DNA of 45,913 bases, from NCBI GenBank assembly GCA_001768195.1, contig MENI01000007.1, positions 53,820 to 99,732 on the forward strand, in the 5' to 3' direction. Below are positions 1 to 7,342 of this stretch, piece by piece. The notes beneath the pieces are model-generated. The model worked only from the letters and a program-made list of their open reading frames with translations, made no database searches and was not told the DNA's origin. The translations under genes and the position numbers were made by a program. The DNA is from Bacteroidetes bacterium GWA2_40_15. GTDB taxonomy: Bacteria; Bacteroidota; Bacteroidia; Bacteroidales; VadinHA17. Numbering within the stretch: the stretch's first letter is position 1; every line of letters starts with the position of its first letter.

Positions 1-12
1 TGAACTCACCCC
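1..12. repeat. Partial copy of a dispersed intergenic repeat at the window edge
   Basis: The first twelve bases, TGAACTCACCCC, are the exact reverse complement of 6972-6983, which follows a strong hairpin in another intergenic region. This suggests the window begins at the end of a second copy of that element. Only twelve bases are visible, so the match could be chance. Confidence 0.35.
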
Positions 13-31
13 AAAAGTTATGATCAGGAAT

Positions 32-1309
32 CTACATCAGTATCCCGGCCAGCGATGCCGAAATATAAGATGACATTGTTCCGCAAATCATGGCCTTAAA
101 TCCAAGTCTGGCGAGGTCAGCTTTCCTGTTAGGCACAAGTGTTCCTATTCCTCCTAACTGAATGGCTATCGAGCTGAAATTTGCAAATCCGCAAAGTGCA
201 AAACTTGCTATTACTATTGATTTGGAGCTTAACATACCCTGCTGTATCATGGGAGAAAGATCTGAATAGGCAACAAACTCATTGATTACCATTTTTGTAC
301 CCATAAGTGATCCAACATTAAGAGACTCTGAAACCGGAACACCCATTACTATGGCAAACAAGCTGAAGAAAGCGCCCACTACATCCTTAATACGCAGATT
401 ATCAACATCAAGGCCGATTGCACCAAGCGATATTCCTGTCCATGACAGAAAATGTCCGAAGTATCCAAGAAGCGCATCTGCCAGAGCAATCAATGCTATC
501 ACTCCAATAAGCATGGCAATGACATTAAGTGATATTTTCATTCCGTCGCTCGCCCCATGTGAAATGGCATCCATGATATTGGAATGTTCTTTTTTAACCT
601 CAAGCTTTATAACGCCCTTTGTTTCCGACTCTTCAGTTTCAGGAAAGACAATTTTGGAAATTACCAGAGCCCCGGGAGCAGCCATAAGACTGGCTGCAAG
701 GAGATATGATGCAGGTACGCCCATGGATATATAAACTGCCATTACCCCGCCTGCTATACATGCCATGCTGCCGGTCATTGATGCCAGAAGTTCCGACCGG
801 GTCATCCCTGAAAGATAAGGACGTATCATGATTTGAGCCTCAACCTGGCCGACAAATGCGCTGGCTACGTTTGATAAAGCCTCGCTTCCGCTTACTCTCA
901 TTGCCCAGTGTACAAATCTTGCCAAAACAGCAATTACCCGTTGCATCAGACCAACATGGTAGGCCATGGCAACCAGTACACATACGAAAATTATTGTCGG
1001 TAAAAGGATAAAGAGGAACACTCCGCTTTTAACGATACCTGCAGGAAGTATCTCAGTTATCTTAGTGAGATCGCCAAATACAAAAAGGCCACCTTCCTTT
1101 GAAAAATCAAGAAGCTTGTTAATAGCTTTACCAATCCAGTAGAAAATTTCCTGGCCAAGAGGTACTTTAAGAATAAAAACTGCAAGAGCTAACTGCAGCA
1201 ACAATCCTGTTACAACAAGCCGGTAATTTATCTTTTTTCGGTTATTGGACCACAGATAAGCAAGTCCGATGATTATTATTATTCCAAGTAAACCGGTAAA
1301 TCTTCCCAT
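32..1309 (-). CDS. nupC: NupC-type concentrative nucleoside transporter
   Basis: Inner-membrane symporter of the CNT family, which takes up nucleosides with H+ or Na+. The 425-residue length is normal for the family. An N-terminal pair of membrane helices (about residues 5-20 and 30-50) precedes the transporter core. Family-type stretches are visible, including GQVEAQIMIRPYL around residue 155, the SMACIAGGVMAVYISMGVP segment around 180, and the C-terminal GFANFSSIAIQLGGIG stretch typical of CNT proteins. The ATG at 1307-1309 gives a sensible N terminus. It lies 88 bases downstream of the envelope cluster on the same strand, so it may be read through from it. The family call is firm; the nucleoside preference and coupling ion cannot be read from the sequence. 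Confidence 0.93.
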   Translation of the reverse strand: MGRFTGLLGIIIIIGLAYLWSNNRKKINYRLVVTGLLLQLALAVFILKVPLGQEIFYWIGKAINKLLDFSKEGGLFVFGDLTKITEILPAGIVKSGVFLFILLPTIIFVCVLVAMAYHVGLMQRVIAVLARFVHWAMRVSGSEALSNVASAFVGQVEAQIMIRPYLSGMTRSELLASMTGSMACIAGGVMAVYISMGVPASYLLAASLMAAPGALVISKIVFPETEESETKGVIKLEVKKEHSNIMDAISHGASDGMKISLNVIAMLIGVIALIALADALLGYFGHFLSWTGISLGAIGLDVDNLRIKDVVGAFFSLFAIVMGVPVSESLNVGSLMGTKMVINEFVAYSDLSPMIQQGMLSSKSIVIASFALCGFANFSSIAIQLGGIGTLVPNRKADLARLGFKAMICGTMSSYISASLAGILM

Positions 1310-1397
1310 GTGCGATCCGATTAAGTATTTGAGACTTCATCAAACCTACATTTTTTTTCAATACACAAATAATAATTCCGGGAAAAGAAATTAACTA

Positions 1398-2198
1398 TTA
1401 TCTGTATAGCCCTACCTGTCCGTATTTTGGAATAGCTCTGTAAATGATCCTTGCATCTGACCGGGGCAGGTAAATCTTGATATAAAGATGATAATCAGGG
1501 ATTCTGAAACGGACAATGCTTTTCATGCAACTCCATGCATCAACCATACGATAATTGAGGTCAAATCTGAACTGACTTCTTCTTTCCCTTGCATTATCCT
1601 CCTCCTCCTGACAAATATATATCCTTGTTCCGTCTGTCATTTCAAGAATATAATTGACAGGTTCTGTCAATGATGTATCAGGGACTACATCAGGCTTGTA
1701 TTCCGAAGTATCCCTGGGGGCCATTTTAACCAAAACAGGTTCCTTCTTAATTGTAGCCCGGTCTTTCGCTATTGTAAAAGGGGAAGTCATAAGTGATAAT
1801 ATCAGGTTTTCATCCCCTTTTAAGAATATTTTGCTTGCCTCCATATATGAGAACCTTGCCTGATGAACAGAAACCCCGCTTATCTCCAGATTCATAGTAC
1901 TATCGCTCAGATTCAGAGTAAGATATATTGAATCCGATTCTGCCATAATCATCCGCGACTGAAGGAACGCTTTCTCTTTAAGTAGTTTAAGGTATGTGGA
2001 ATCAGAGAAGATGGGGTTGCTCCCACGGCTCTTTTCCGTTGTGTCAATTCCAAATTCATTTCTGATTGCAGCATATTTCTTTCCCGGACTCAGCATCATC
2101 ATTACTGAATAATAGATGATGAATATTACAAGAAATACCGAAATGGATATCAGAGCTATATTTGTGTCGGATATCTTCTTTTCTGTTTCAGTTTCCAT
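1398..2198 (-). CDS. Uncharacterised single-pass membrane protein of the L,D-transpeptidase cluster
   Basis: I do not recognise this 266-residue protein. It has a short charged N terminus, one membrane helix at about residues 15-36, and a soluble domain of about 220 residues that is probably periplasmic. The soluble part is rich in beta-prone stretches and has no obvious catalytic motif. It starts 18 bases after the stop of the upstream L,D-transpeptidase gene, so it is almost certainly co-transcribed with it. Its topology, an N-terminal anchor plus an outside domain, matches that of both L,D-transpeptidases. A role as their partner in wall crosslinking or in protein attachment to peptidoglycan is an inference from position only. 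Confidence 0.75.
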   Translation of the reverse strand: METETEKKISDTNIALISISVFLVIFIIYYSVMMMLSPGKKYAAIRNEFGIDTTEKSRGSNPIFSDSTYLKLLKEKAFLQSRMIMAESDSIYLTLNLSDSTMNLEISGVSVHQARFSYMEASKIFLKGDENLILSLMTSPFTIAKDRATIKKEPVLVKMAPRDTSEYKPDVVPDTSLTEPVNYILEMTDGTRIYICQEEEDNARERRSQFRFDLNYRMVDAWSCMKSIVRFRIPDYHLYIKIYLPRSDARIIYRAIPKYGQVGLYR

Positions 2199-2216
2199 AA
2201 TATAAAAAGTATCAGG

Positions 2217-3026
2217 TCAGAAAATATATACTTTCGAGCCTATGTTGAGGGTGTTGAAAATTACCTCAAGATCATCATCGGCCAAACGGACACAACCATG
2301 AGTCACCGGCATACCCAGGAATCGTTTATAAATGGTGCCATGAATAAGATATCCGTCACCGATTGATAATGCATAATCGCCCAGAACACCATATTCATAC
2401 CGTGAATTATGATCTTTTGAAGGGATGGGCAATCCTTCCTCAACAAAAGCCCAATCAGGCTTTCTCCATACCGGGTTTGTTAACTTTCCCTGGATCCAGT
2501 ATTTTCCCTTTGGTGTCTTGAATATCCATTTTCTGTCACCCTCCGTCTGAAGCAGAGTATAGCTCCCTGAGCTGCAGAATCCTTCACGGACCAGTTTTTT
2601 ATTACGGTAGAGAAAGAATCTGTTATCAGTAGTATTGATTACAATGTATGACTGACCAGAGGTGAAGCTGCCGTATTTCCGTGACAGTCGTTGAATATCC
2701 CTGTTCAACTGGGTGATCTGCTTCCTGTAGGAAGGATCTCCTTTCAGCTCCACGTTATTGGTAATCTCAGTAACATGAACTCCTGGCAATTCCTTTAAAG
2801 CCGGAGCTATATAGAGCAGAAAATAAAAAAGCAGGACTAAAGCAAACACTGAAGCAAAGATTACAGACAGAGTTTTGATTAAACTGAAAACCTTAGTGTT
2901 TGATCTTATTTTCCTGCATGATGCTTTGATCGTGCTGAGAATACTTTCAGACGTGATCTTCTCCTCTTCCGGAGCATTATTGTTAACCGGGAGGGTAATA
3001 TCATCCTTTATTTCAAAGTTTTCCAT
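2217..3026 (-). CDS. Membrane-anchored L,D-transpeptidase (YkuD domain)
   Basis: L,D-transpeptidases form 3-3 peptidoglycan crosslinks or attach proteins to meso-diaminopimelate in the periplasm. This 269-residue protein has a cytoplasmic N terminus of about 50 residues, a membrane helix at 51-74, a short coiled segment at 95-118 and a YkuD domain from about 126 to the end. The catalytic set is present: His229 in YLIHG, and His243 and Cys245 in THGCVRL. It is followed 18 bases later by an unknown membrane protein and starts 10 bases after the end of a second YkuD gene. The enzyme class is firm. Whether it crosslinks stems, trims them or anchors lipoproteins is not decidable here. Confidence 0.92.
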   Translation of the reverse strand: MENFEIKDDITLPVNNNAPEEEKITSESILSTIKASCRKIRSNTKVFSLIKTLSVIFASVFALVLLFYFLLYIAPALKELPGVHVTEITNNVELKGDPSYRKQITQLNRDIQRLSRKYGSFTSGQSYIVINTTDNRFFLYRNKKLVREGFCSSGSYTLLQTEGDRKWIFKTPKGKYWIQGKLTNPVWRKPDWAFVEEGLPIPSKDHNSRYEYGVLGDYALSIGDGYLIHGTIYKRFLGMPVTHGCVRLADDDLEVIFNTLNIGSKVYIF

Positions 3027-3036
3027 AAAGGTTTCT

Positions 3037-4149
3037 TTATCTTTTCACTATATTATCAAGGTCGGTCACAGATCCAACTATAGTCACGGAAGTTCCTACC
3101 TTTACTATCCTGTAAATAAGATCCATCTCCCTGTTGGTAAGTGCCACACAGCCTTCTGTCCAGTCAATTCCTTTACCACCGTCACCATGAATTTCTATCA
3201 GATCTCCGATCTTTGCAGTTGGAGGCAGTGAGCCATTTGCGATCTCTGCTATGAATCTGGATTTGTCTTCATCATTAGGATAATCAAGCAATAATGCTTT
3301 GTAATACTTTGTCTTGCCTCTTTCAAACTTCTTTATAACCTTATACATTCCTTCAGGGGTGGCCATATCACCTTTGATCCTTTTATCTCCTACCCAGTTT
3401 TTTCCAAGTTCGGCACTAAATTCATATTTCTTTTTTCCACTGTGGTATACAAGGCATTTACGGGAAAATTTATCAATAATTATTGAATAGTCTCTATTTC
3501 GTCTGGATTCTTTTATAGTCAGATCTATCCATTTTTTCCATAACGAATATGAACTGAAATAATTCTTAAGGTTTTCAGTTGCACTTTCAAATGATTCGGT
3601 AAGCAGATATTCAGAATCGGTTATTTTTCTGTTTGCCTGCAGGTACATCCCTTTCTTAAAAGCAATATCTGTTTCTTCAAGTAACATTTTTCCCATGGAT
3701 ATCCGGTTCCTTGTTTCCTCACTAAGAGGGTAGGTATTAAACATATCATTGAGTTCAGCCACAAGTGTGGTCAGAGATTCAATTTTATGTTTAATTCTAG
3801 TTTGAAGACCTGATGAACTGTTTATTGAATTTTCACTTGCTTCGCCGGCTTTGTCTGAAGAGAGTTTTGCAAAAGTCTTAACCTTATCATAATCCCGGAA
3901 AAAGAAGAACCTTTTATTTTCCTTCTGCCAGTTAACCATGGCAGAATCATAATAAACCATTGCCTGGGTATAAAGTCTTCTTGAGTAGGTATCAGCTTTG
4001 TTGGCTACTGCTCCTGAAAGCTCTCTGCGTGCATGTTCCATCTCTGTTACCGGCGCTTCAGGTGCAAAGCGGATCAATAGCATTACTGTAGAAGCAATGA
4101 AGAATACTACAGATATCAGTATTGCTATTTTCTTCCAGTATCTTCTCAT
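3037..4149 (-). CDS. L,D-transpeptidase with N-terminal helical domain
   Basis: A 370-residue protein with an N-terminal membrane anchor (7-27), a long alpha-helical region (about 35-200) and a C-terminal YkuD domain (about 220-360). His321 in IEIHG and Cys334 in TEGCVALTN fit the catalytic dyad; the usual SHGC is TEGC here, as in several YafK/ErfK-like members. The helical region contains a KKGMYLQANRKI motif (165-176) that resembles DKGAYMDADNKV in the lipoprotein encoded just upstream on the same strand, so the two share a domain. The next gene starts 10 bases downstream and also encodes a YkuD enzyme. The pair may act on different substrates, one of them possibly the lipoprotein. Confidence 0.9.
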   Translation of the reverse strand: MRRYWKKIAILISVVFFIASTVMLLIRFAPEAPVTEMEHARRELSGAVANKADTYSRRLYTQAMVYYDSAMVNWQKENKRFFFFRDYDKVKTFAKLSSDKAGEASENSINSSSGLQTRIKHKIESLTTLVAELNDMFNTYPLSEETRNRISMGKMLLEETDIAFKKGMYLQANRKITDSEYLLTESFESATENLKNYFSSYSLWKKWIDLTIKESRRNRDYSIIIDKFSRKCLVYHSGKKKYEFSAELGKNWVGDKRIKGDMATPEGMYKVIKKFERGKTKYYKALLLDYPNDEDKSRFIAEIANGSLPPTAKIGDLIEIHGDGGKGIDWTEGCVALTNREMDLIYRIVKVGTSVTIVGSVTDLDNIVKR

Positions 4150-4171
4150 CTTGTCAGTTACACCTTAAAAA

Positions 4172-4325
4172 AGAGGCTGTCTCAAAAGTCCTTTTTAACC
4201 GCAAAGTACACGAAGTAATAGCAAAGGGCGCAAAGTCAAAACACTGAAATACAAATCTTTGTGTTCTTTGCGTAAATTCTTTGCGACCTCTGCGGTTAAT
4301 GGATTTAACTTTTGAGACAGTCTCT
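4172..4325. repeat. 154-bp palindromic MITE-like element
   Basis: The arms 4172-4189 and 4308-4325 are inverted copies of AGAGRCTGTCTCAAAAGT with one mismatch in 18. Nested inside are further arms, TTAACCGCA (4195-4203) with TGCGGTTAA (4291-4299), and repeated CGCAAAG/CTTTGCG words at 4229, 4266 and 4279. The whole piece could fold into one long hairpin. It holds no ORF and has the form of a non-autonomous transposable element. It sits between the lipoprotein gene and the first L,D-transpeptidase gene and may attenuate read-through. No clear target duplication was seen. Confidence 0.7.
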
Positions 4326-4351
4326 CTATCTTCTATTGAAAGAAGGAAATA

Positions 4352-4942
4352 TTACCTTCTGACTTTTGCAATAGCCTCCTTAAGTTCGGTATTTATACCA
4401 ACTGCTCTTTCTTTGGCTGCTTTAACTTTGTTGTCAGCATCCATATAGGCACCTTTATCATATAAGCCCTGAGCCTCAAGAACAGAAGCATCAATTGTGG
4501 CCATTTCAGTTTTTATCTGCTCAAGAACTGCAGCACCTTCTTTGCCTCTTGGAGCTTTTTTCACAAGAGTAACGTTTTCTTCAATTACAGCTTTAATTTC
4601 TGTCATTAAAGTTTCAACCTCTTTCTTAACTTCTTCTTTCCTGGTGCCGGCATTTGCAGTAACCTGATTAGCAGCTGCTAATGTTTCGTCAAGTTTGGTT
4701 GTAACCGGACCGAATTTCTTGAATAATTTACCATTCTGAACTTCAATTTCAGCCATAATAGCTTTCATGGAATCCTGTACAGCTGTAAATTCAGCTGGTA
4801 CGTAAACTGCTGCTTCAGCAGTCTGTGCAGCTGTAATGGCTGCATTAGTAGCATCAATTTTTTCCTGTGGAACTTTTCCACAACCCGAAAGGAAAGCAAC
4901 CATTGCGATAGCGGCTAATCCCATCAAAATTTTGTTTTTCAT
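4352..4942 (-). CDS. Helical lipoprotein, DUF4398-like, of the L,D-transpeptidase cluster
   Basis: A 196-residue lipoprotein. The signal peptide runs to Gly20 with lipobox LSGC and lipidated Cys21. The mature protein is almost entirely alpha-helical and rich in Ala, Lys and Glu, with two helical hairpin-like halves (about 28-70 and 80-190), and ends in KVRR. It resembles the helical part of the transpeptidase encoded downstream, notably DKGAYMDADNKV (162-173). By analogy with Braun lipoprotein, a basic-ended helical lipoprotein beside L,D-transpeptidases could be a substrate fixed to peptidoglycan, but this is inference. It has its own near-perfect promoter at 5026-5056. No enzymatic motif is visible. 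Confidence 0.88.
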   Translation of the reverse strand: MKNKILMGLAAIAMVAFLSGCGKVPQEKIDATNAAITAAQTAEAAVYVPAEFTAVQDSMKAIMAEIEVQNGKLFKKFGPVTTKLDETLAAANQVTANAGTRKEEVKKEVETLMTEIKAVIEENVTLVKKAPRGKEGAAVLEQIKTEMATIDASVLEAQGLYDKGAYMDADNKVKAAKERAVGINTELKEAIAKVRR

Positions 4943-5025
4943 TTTACTTAGCTTTATTAATACTTTGTTTAATTGAAACTTCCGATCAAACTCGAGATCG
5001 TATATTCCTGTTTTTAATTACGGCG

Positions 5026-5056
5026 CAAAGGTAATGATTTTTCAGGAAATGACAAA
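5026..5056 (-). promoter_or_regulatory. Bacteroidetes sigma-ABfr promoter for the lipoprotein gene
   Basis: Read on the minus strand, TTTG (5056-5053) is followed after exactly 19 bases by TACCTTTG (5033-5026), which matches the Bacteroidetes consensus TTTG-N19-TAnnTTTG completely. Transcription would begin near 5020, leaving a leader of about 75 bases before the ATG at 4942. The strength of the match suggests the lipoprotein is highly expressed. Confidence 0.8.
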
Positions 5057-5147
5057 GGATTATTCGGAATATCTTAGCAAATAAAATTTAATATTGAATA
5101 TCTGTAATTTATCTTGCATTTTTACTCCTGGTCAAAAATATCATAAT

Positions 5148-6830
5148 ATGAGTAATAATATCATTGCATTGCTGGCTTCAATCCCCATAGTTATAATACT
5201 GGTTCTTATGGTCGGGTTACGATGGAAGGCCACAAGGGCTATGCCGGCAGCTTTTCTCATAACACTTGCCATTGTACTATTTGTCTGGGAGACTCCTTTG
5301 AACTGGATTATGGCTACATGTTTGAACGGAGCAGTGATAGCCGTAAAAATAATCTTAATTGTATTCGGGGCGCTGACCCTGCTATTTACACTAAGAGAAA
5401 GCGGAGCTCTTTCAGCAATTAACCGGGGATTTGAATCTATCTCATCCGACCGGAGGATACAGGCTATTATTATTGCATGGCTTTTCGGTGCTTTTATAGA
5501 AGGATCTGCGGGATTCGGAACACCTGCGGCACTGGTTGCTCCATTATTACTCTCACTGGGATTCCCAGCACTGGCTGCAGTTATGGTTGCCCTGATTGCC
5601 AACAGTACGCCTGTGTCTTTTGGTGCAGTCGGGACTCCGACAATTATAGGCATAGGCTCATCGCTTGAAACTCCTGAAATTGTCAGAACATTAACAGCGA
5701 ATGGAATGACTTTTGGTGAATTCATTCATGGTATAGGTGAATGGACAGCAATTCAGCATGTTATCCCCGGAATATTCATGCCATTAATAATGGTAGCTAT
5801 GCTGACCGGATTTTTCGGTGAAAAGAAAAGCATAAAAGAGGGCCTGGTAATATGGCCATATGCGATCTTTGCCGGATTATGTTTTATTATACCATTTCTG
5901 CTTGCAGCATTATTTCTTGGTCCTGAATTTCCCAGCCTTATCGGAGCTTTTACCGGGCTTGCAATACTGATACCTTCAACCAGGGCCGGATTCCTGGTTC
6001 CAGGAAAAAAATGGGATTTTCCCGATAAAAAAATGTGGGAAAACAACTGGAACGGATCAATAAATATATCAGGAAATGTAACTGATAGCAAACTCTCGCT
6101 GTTTAAAGCATGGATTCCTTATATCCTTATCGGTCTGATTCTGTTTCTGACCAGGGTAAAATTCATTCCTCTCAATGGCTGGATACAGAAAGTAAAATAT
6201 GTATCACCTGAATTGTTTGGTACTAAGGTGGTTACTGATTTTGATCCGCTGAATATCCCCGGAATAATGCCCTTCCTGCTGATAGCCATTATATGCATAC
6301 CTATGTTCAGAATGTCTTTAAAACAGGTTACCAGTGCCTGGAGTGAAGCACTTGTACGCCTCAGGGGTCCTTTTATTGCCCTGGTTTTTGCAGTCCCGAT
6401 GGTGAGGCTGATGATGCAAACCGGCATCAATCCGAATGGCTATGCAAGCATGCCGATTGCAATGGCAAAAGCTATGGCAGGGCTTTTTGGTGAAGCATGG
6501 CCCTTTGCAGACCCTTTCATAGGAGCCCTGGGGTCGTTCATGTCAGGCTCCAACACGGTTTCAAATATGCTTTTCTCTCTCTTTCAGTATTCTGTAGCAG
6601 AAAGTCTGGAAATGTCGCGATTTATTGTTGTAAGCCTTCAGAATTTAGGAGGAGCTCTCGGTAATATGATATGCGTTCATAACGTTATAGCAGCATGTGC
6701 AACTGTTGGTCTGGCAGGAGTTGAAGGACTTCTGATCAAACGCAACCTGATACCAATGACAATAGCAGCAATAATTGCAGGGATCTCAGGACTAATTCTG
6801 GTAGCTGTGGCAGGAAATGCAGTCTTCTGA
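5148..6830 (+). CDS. lctP: L-lactate permease (LctP family)
   Basis: Inner-membrane lactate or glycolate/H+ symporter of the LctP family. From the ATG at 5148 the protein has 560 residues, the usual length. An upstream in-frame ATG at 5094 would add 18 non-hydrophobic residues, whereas the chosen start leads directly into a membrane helix. Family stretches are evident: [39 protein letters not shown], and near the end [16 protein letters not shown] and [20 protein letters not shown]. About a dozen or more hydrophobic helices are visible. It stands alone on the plus strand, with no lactate dehydrogenase or Lut cluster in the window. The family is certain; whether it imports lactate or exports a fermentation product is open. 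Confidence 0.95.
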   Translation: MSNNIIALLASIPIVIILVLMVGLRWKATRAMPAAFLITLAIVLFVWETPLNWIMATCLNGAVIAVKIILIVFGALTLLFTLRESGALSAINRGFESISSDRRIQAIIIAWLFGAFIEGSAGFGTPAALVAPLLLSLGFPALAAVMVALIANSTPVSFGAVGTPTIIGIGSSLETPEIVRTLTANGMTFGEFIHGIGEWTAIQHVIPGIFMPLIMVAMLTGFFGEKKSIKEGLVIWPYAIFAGLCFIIPFLLAALFLGPEFPSLIGAFTGLAILIPSTRAGFLVPGKKWDFPDKKMWENNWNGSINISGNVTDSKLSLFKAWIPYILIGLILFLTRVKFIPLNGWIQKVKYVSPELFGTKVVTDFDPLNIPGIMPFLLIAIICIPMFRMSLKQVTSAWSEALVRLRGPFIALVFAVPMVRLMMQTGINPNGYASMPIAMAKAMAGLFGEAWPFADPFIGALGSFMSGSNTVSNMLFSLFQYSVAESLEMSRFIVVSLQNLGGALGNMICVHNVIAACATVGLAGVEGLLIKRNLIPMTIAAIIAGISGLILVAVAGNAVF

Positions 6831-6942
6831 GAATTCTGTAACAATTATTTTCAGAAGATTACCTATGGTGATCCCATGGGGGCACCTTGCAAAGCTTAAA
6901 TGAACCCTTTGGGTTATATTTATTTTCATTTGATAACAGGCT

Positions 6943-6967
6943 CCCCTCTTTGCGAAGCAGAGAGGGG
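6943..6967. repeat. GC-rich hairpin downstream of the lactate permease
   Basis: CCCCTCTTTGC and GCAGAGAGGGG form an 11-bp stem with one mismatch around a GAA loop. No T-run follows; instead a G-rich stretch and GGTGAGTTC come next. It may stop or protect the permease mRNA 3' end, but the match of its flank to the window's first twelve bases suggests a dispersed repeat. Confidence 0.6.
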
Positions 6968-6986
6968 CGGGGGGGTGAGTTCATAA

Positions 6987-7040
6987 CATAAGGGATTACG
7001 ACCTCAGCGCCTTGCGGCGTTTCGGTCGTGATCCCTTATG
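6987..7040. repeat. Large inverted repeat, 17-bp arms
   Basis: CATAAGGGATTACGACC (6987-7003) pairs with 7024-7040 with a single mismatch, which is a G-U pair in RNA. The 20-base interior contains a further small hairpin (CGCC/GGCG). The sequence codes for nothing and is a likely dispersed palindrome. Confidence 0.65.
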
Positions 7041-7049
7041 GAGAGCCTT

Positions 7050-7270
<221 letters not shown>

Positions 7271-7298
7271 AATATCCGGAATAATAACATGAGCGCGA

Positions 7299-7329
7299 CA
7301 AAAATAGAAAAACATGGTATAAGTTCAAA
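7299..7329 (-). promoter_or_regulatory. Bacteroidetes promoter for tRNA-Ser
   Basis: On the minus strand, TTTG (7329-7326) precedes TATTTTTG (7306-7299) by exactly 19 bases, a full match to the Bacteroidetes consensus. The predicted start near 7292 leaves about 22 bases before the mature tRNA 5' end at 7270. The promoter lies just past the stop of the ATPase gene that ends at 7343. Confidence 0.82.
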
Positions 7330-7342
7330 ATAAATCGGATCT

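Noticed and set aside
282-734. A 150-codon plus-strand frame
   Set aside because: It lies wholly inside the NupC gene on the other strand, has low-complexity composition and no family resemblance.
5094-5147. Upstream start for the lactate permease adding 18 residues
   Set aside because: The added residues are not part of the family N terminus; the ATG at 5148 opens directly into the first membrane helix.
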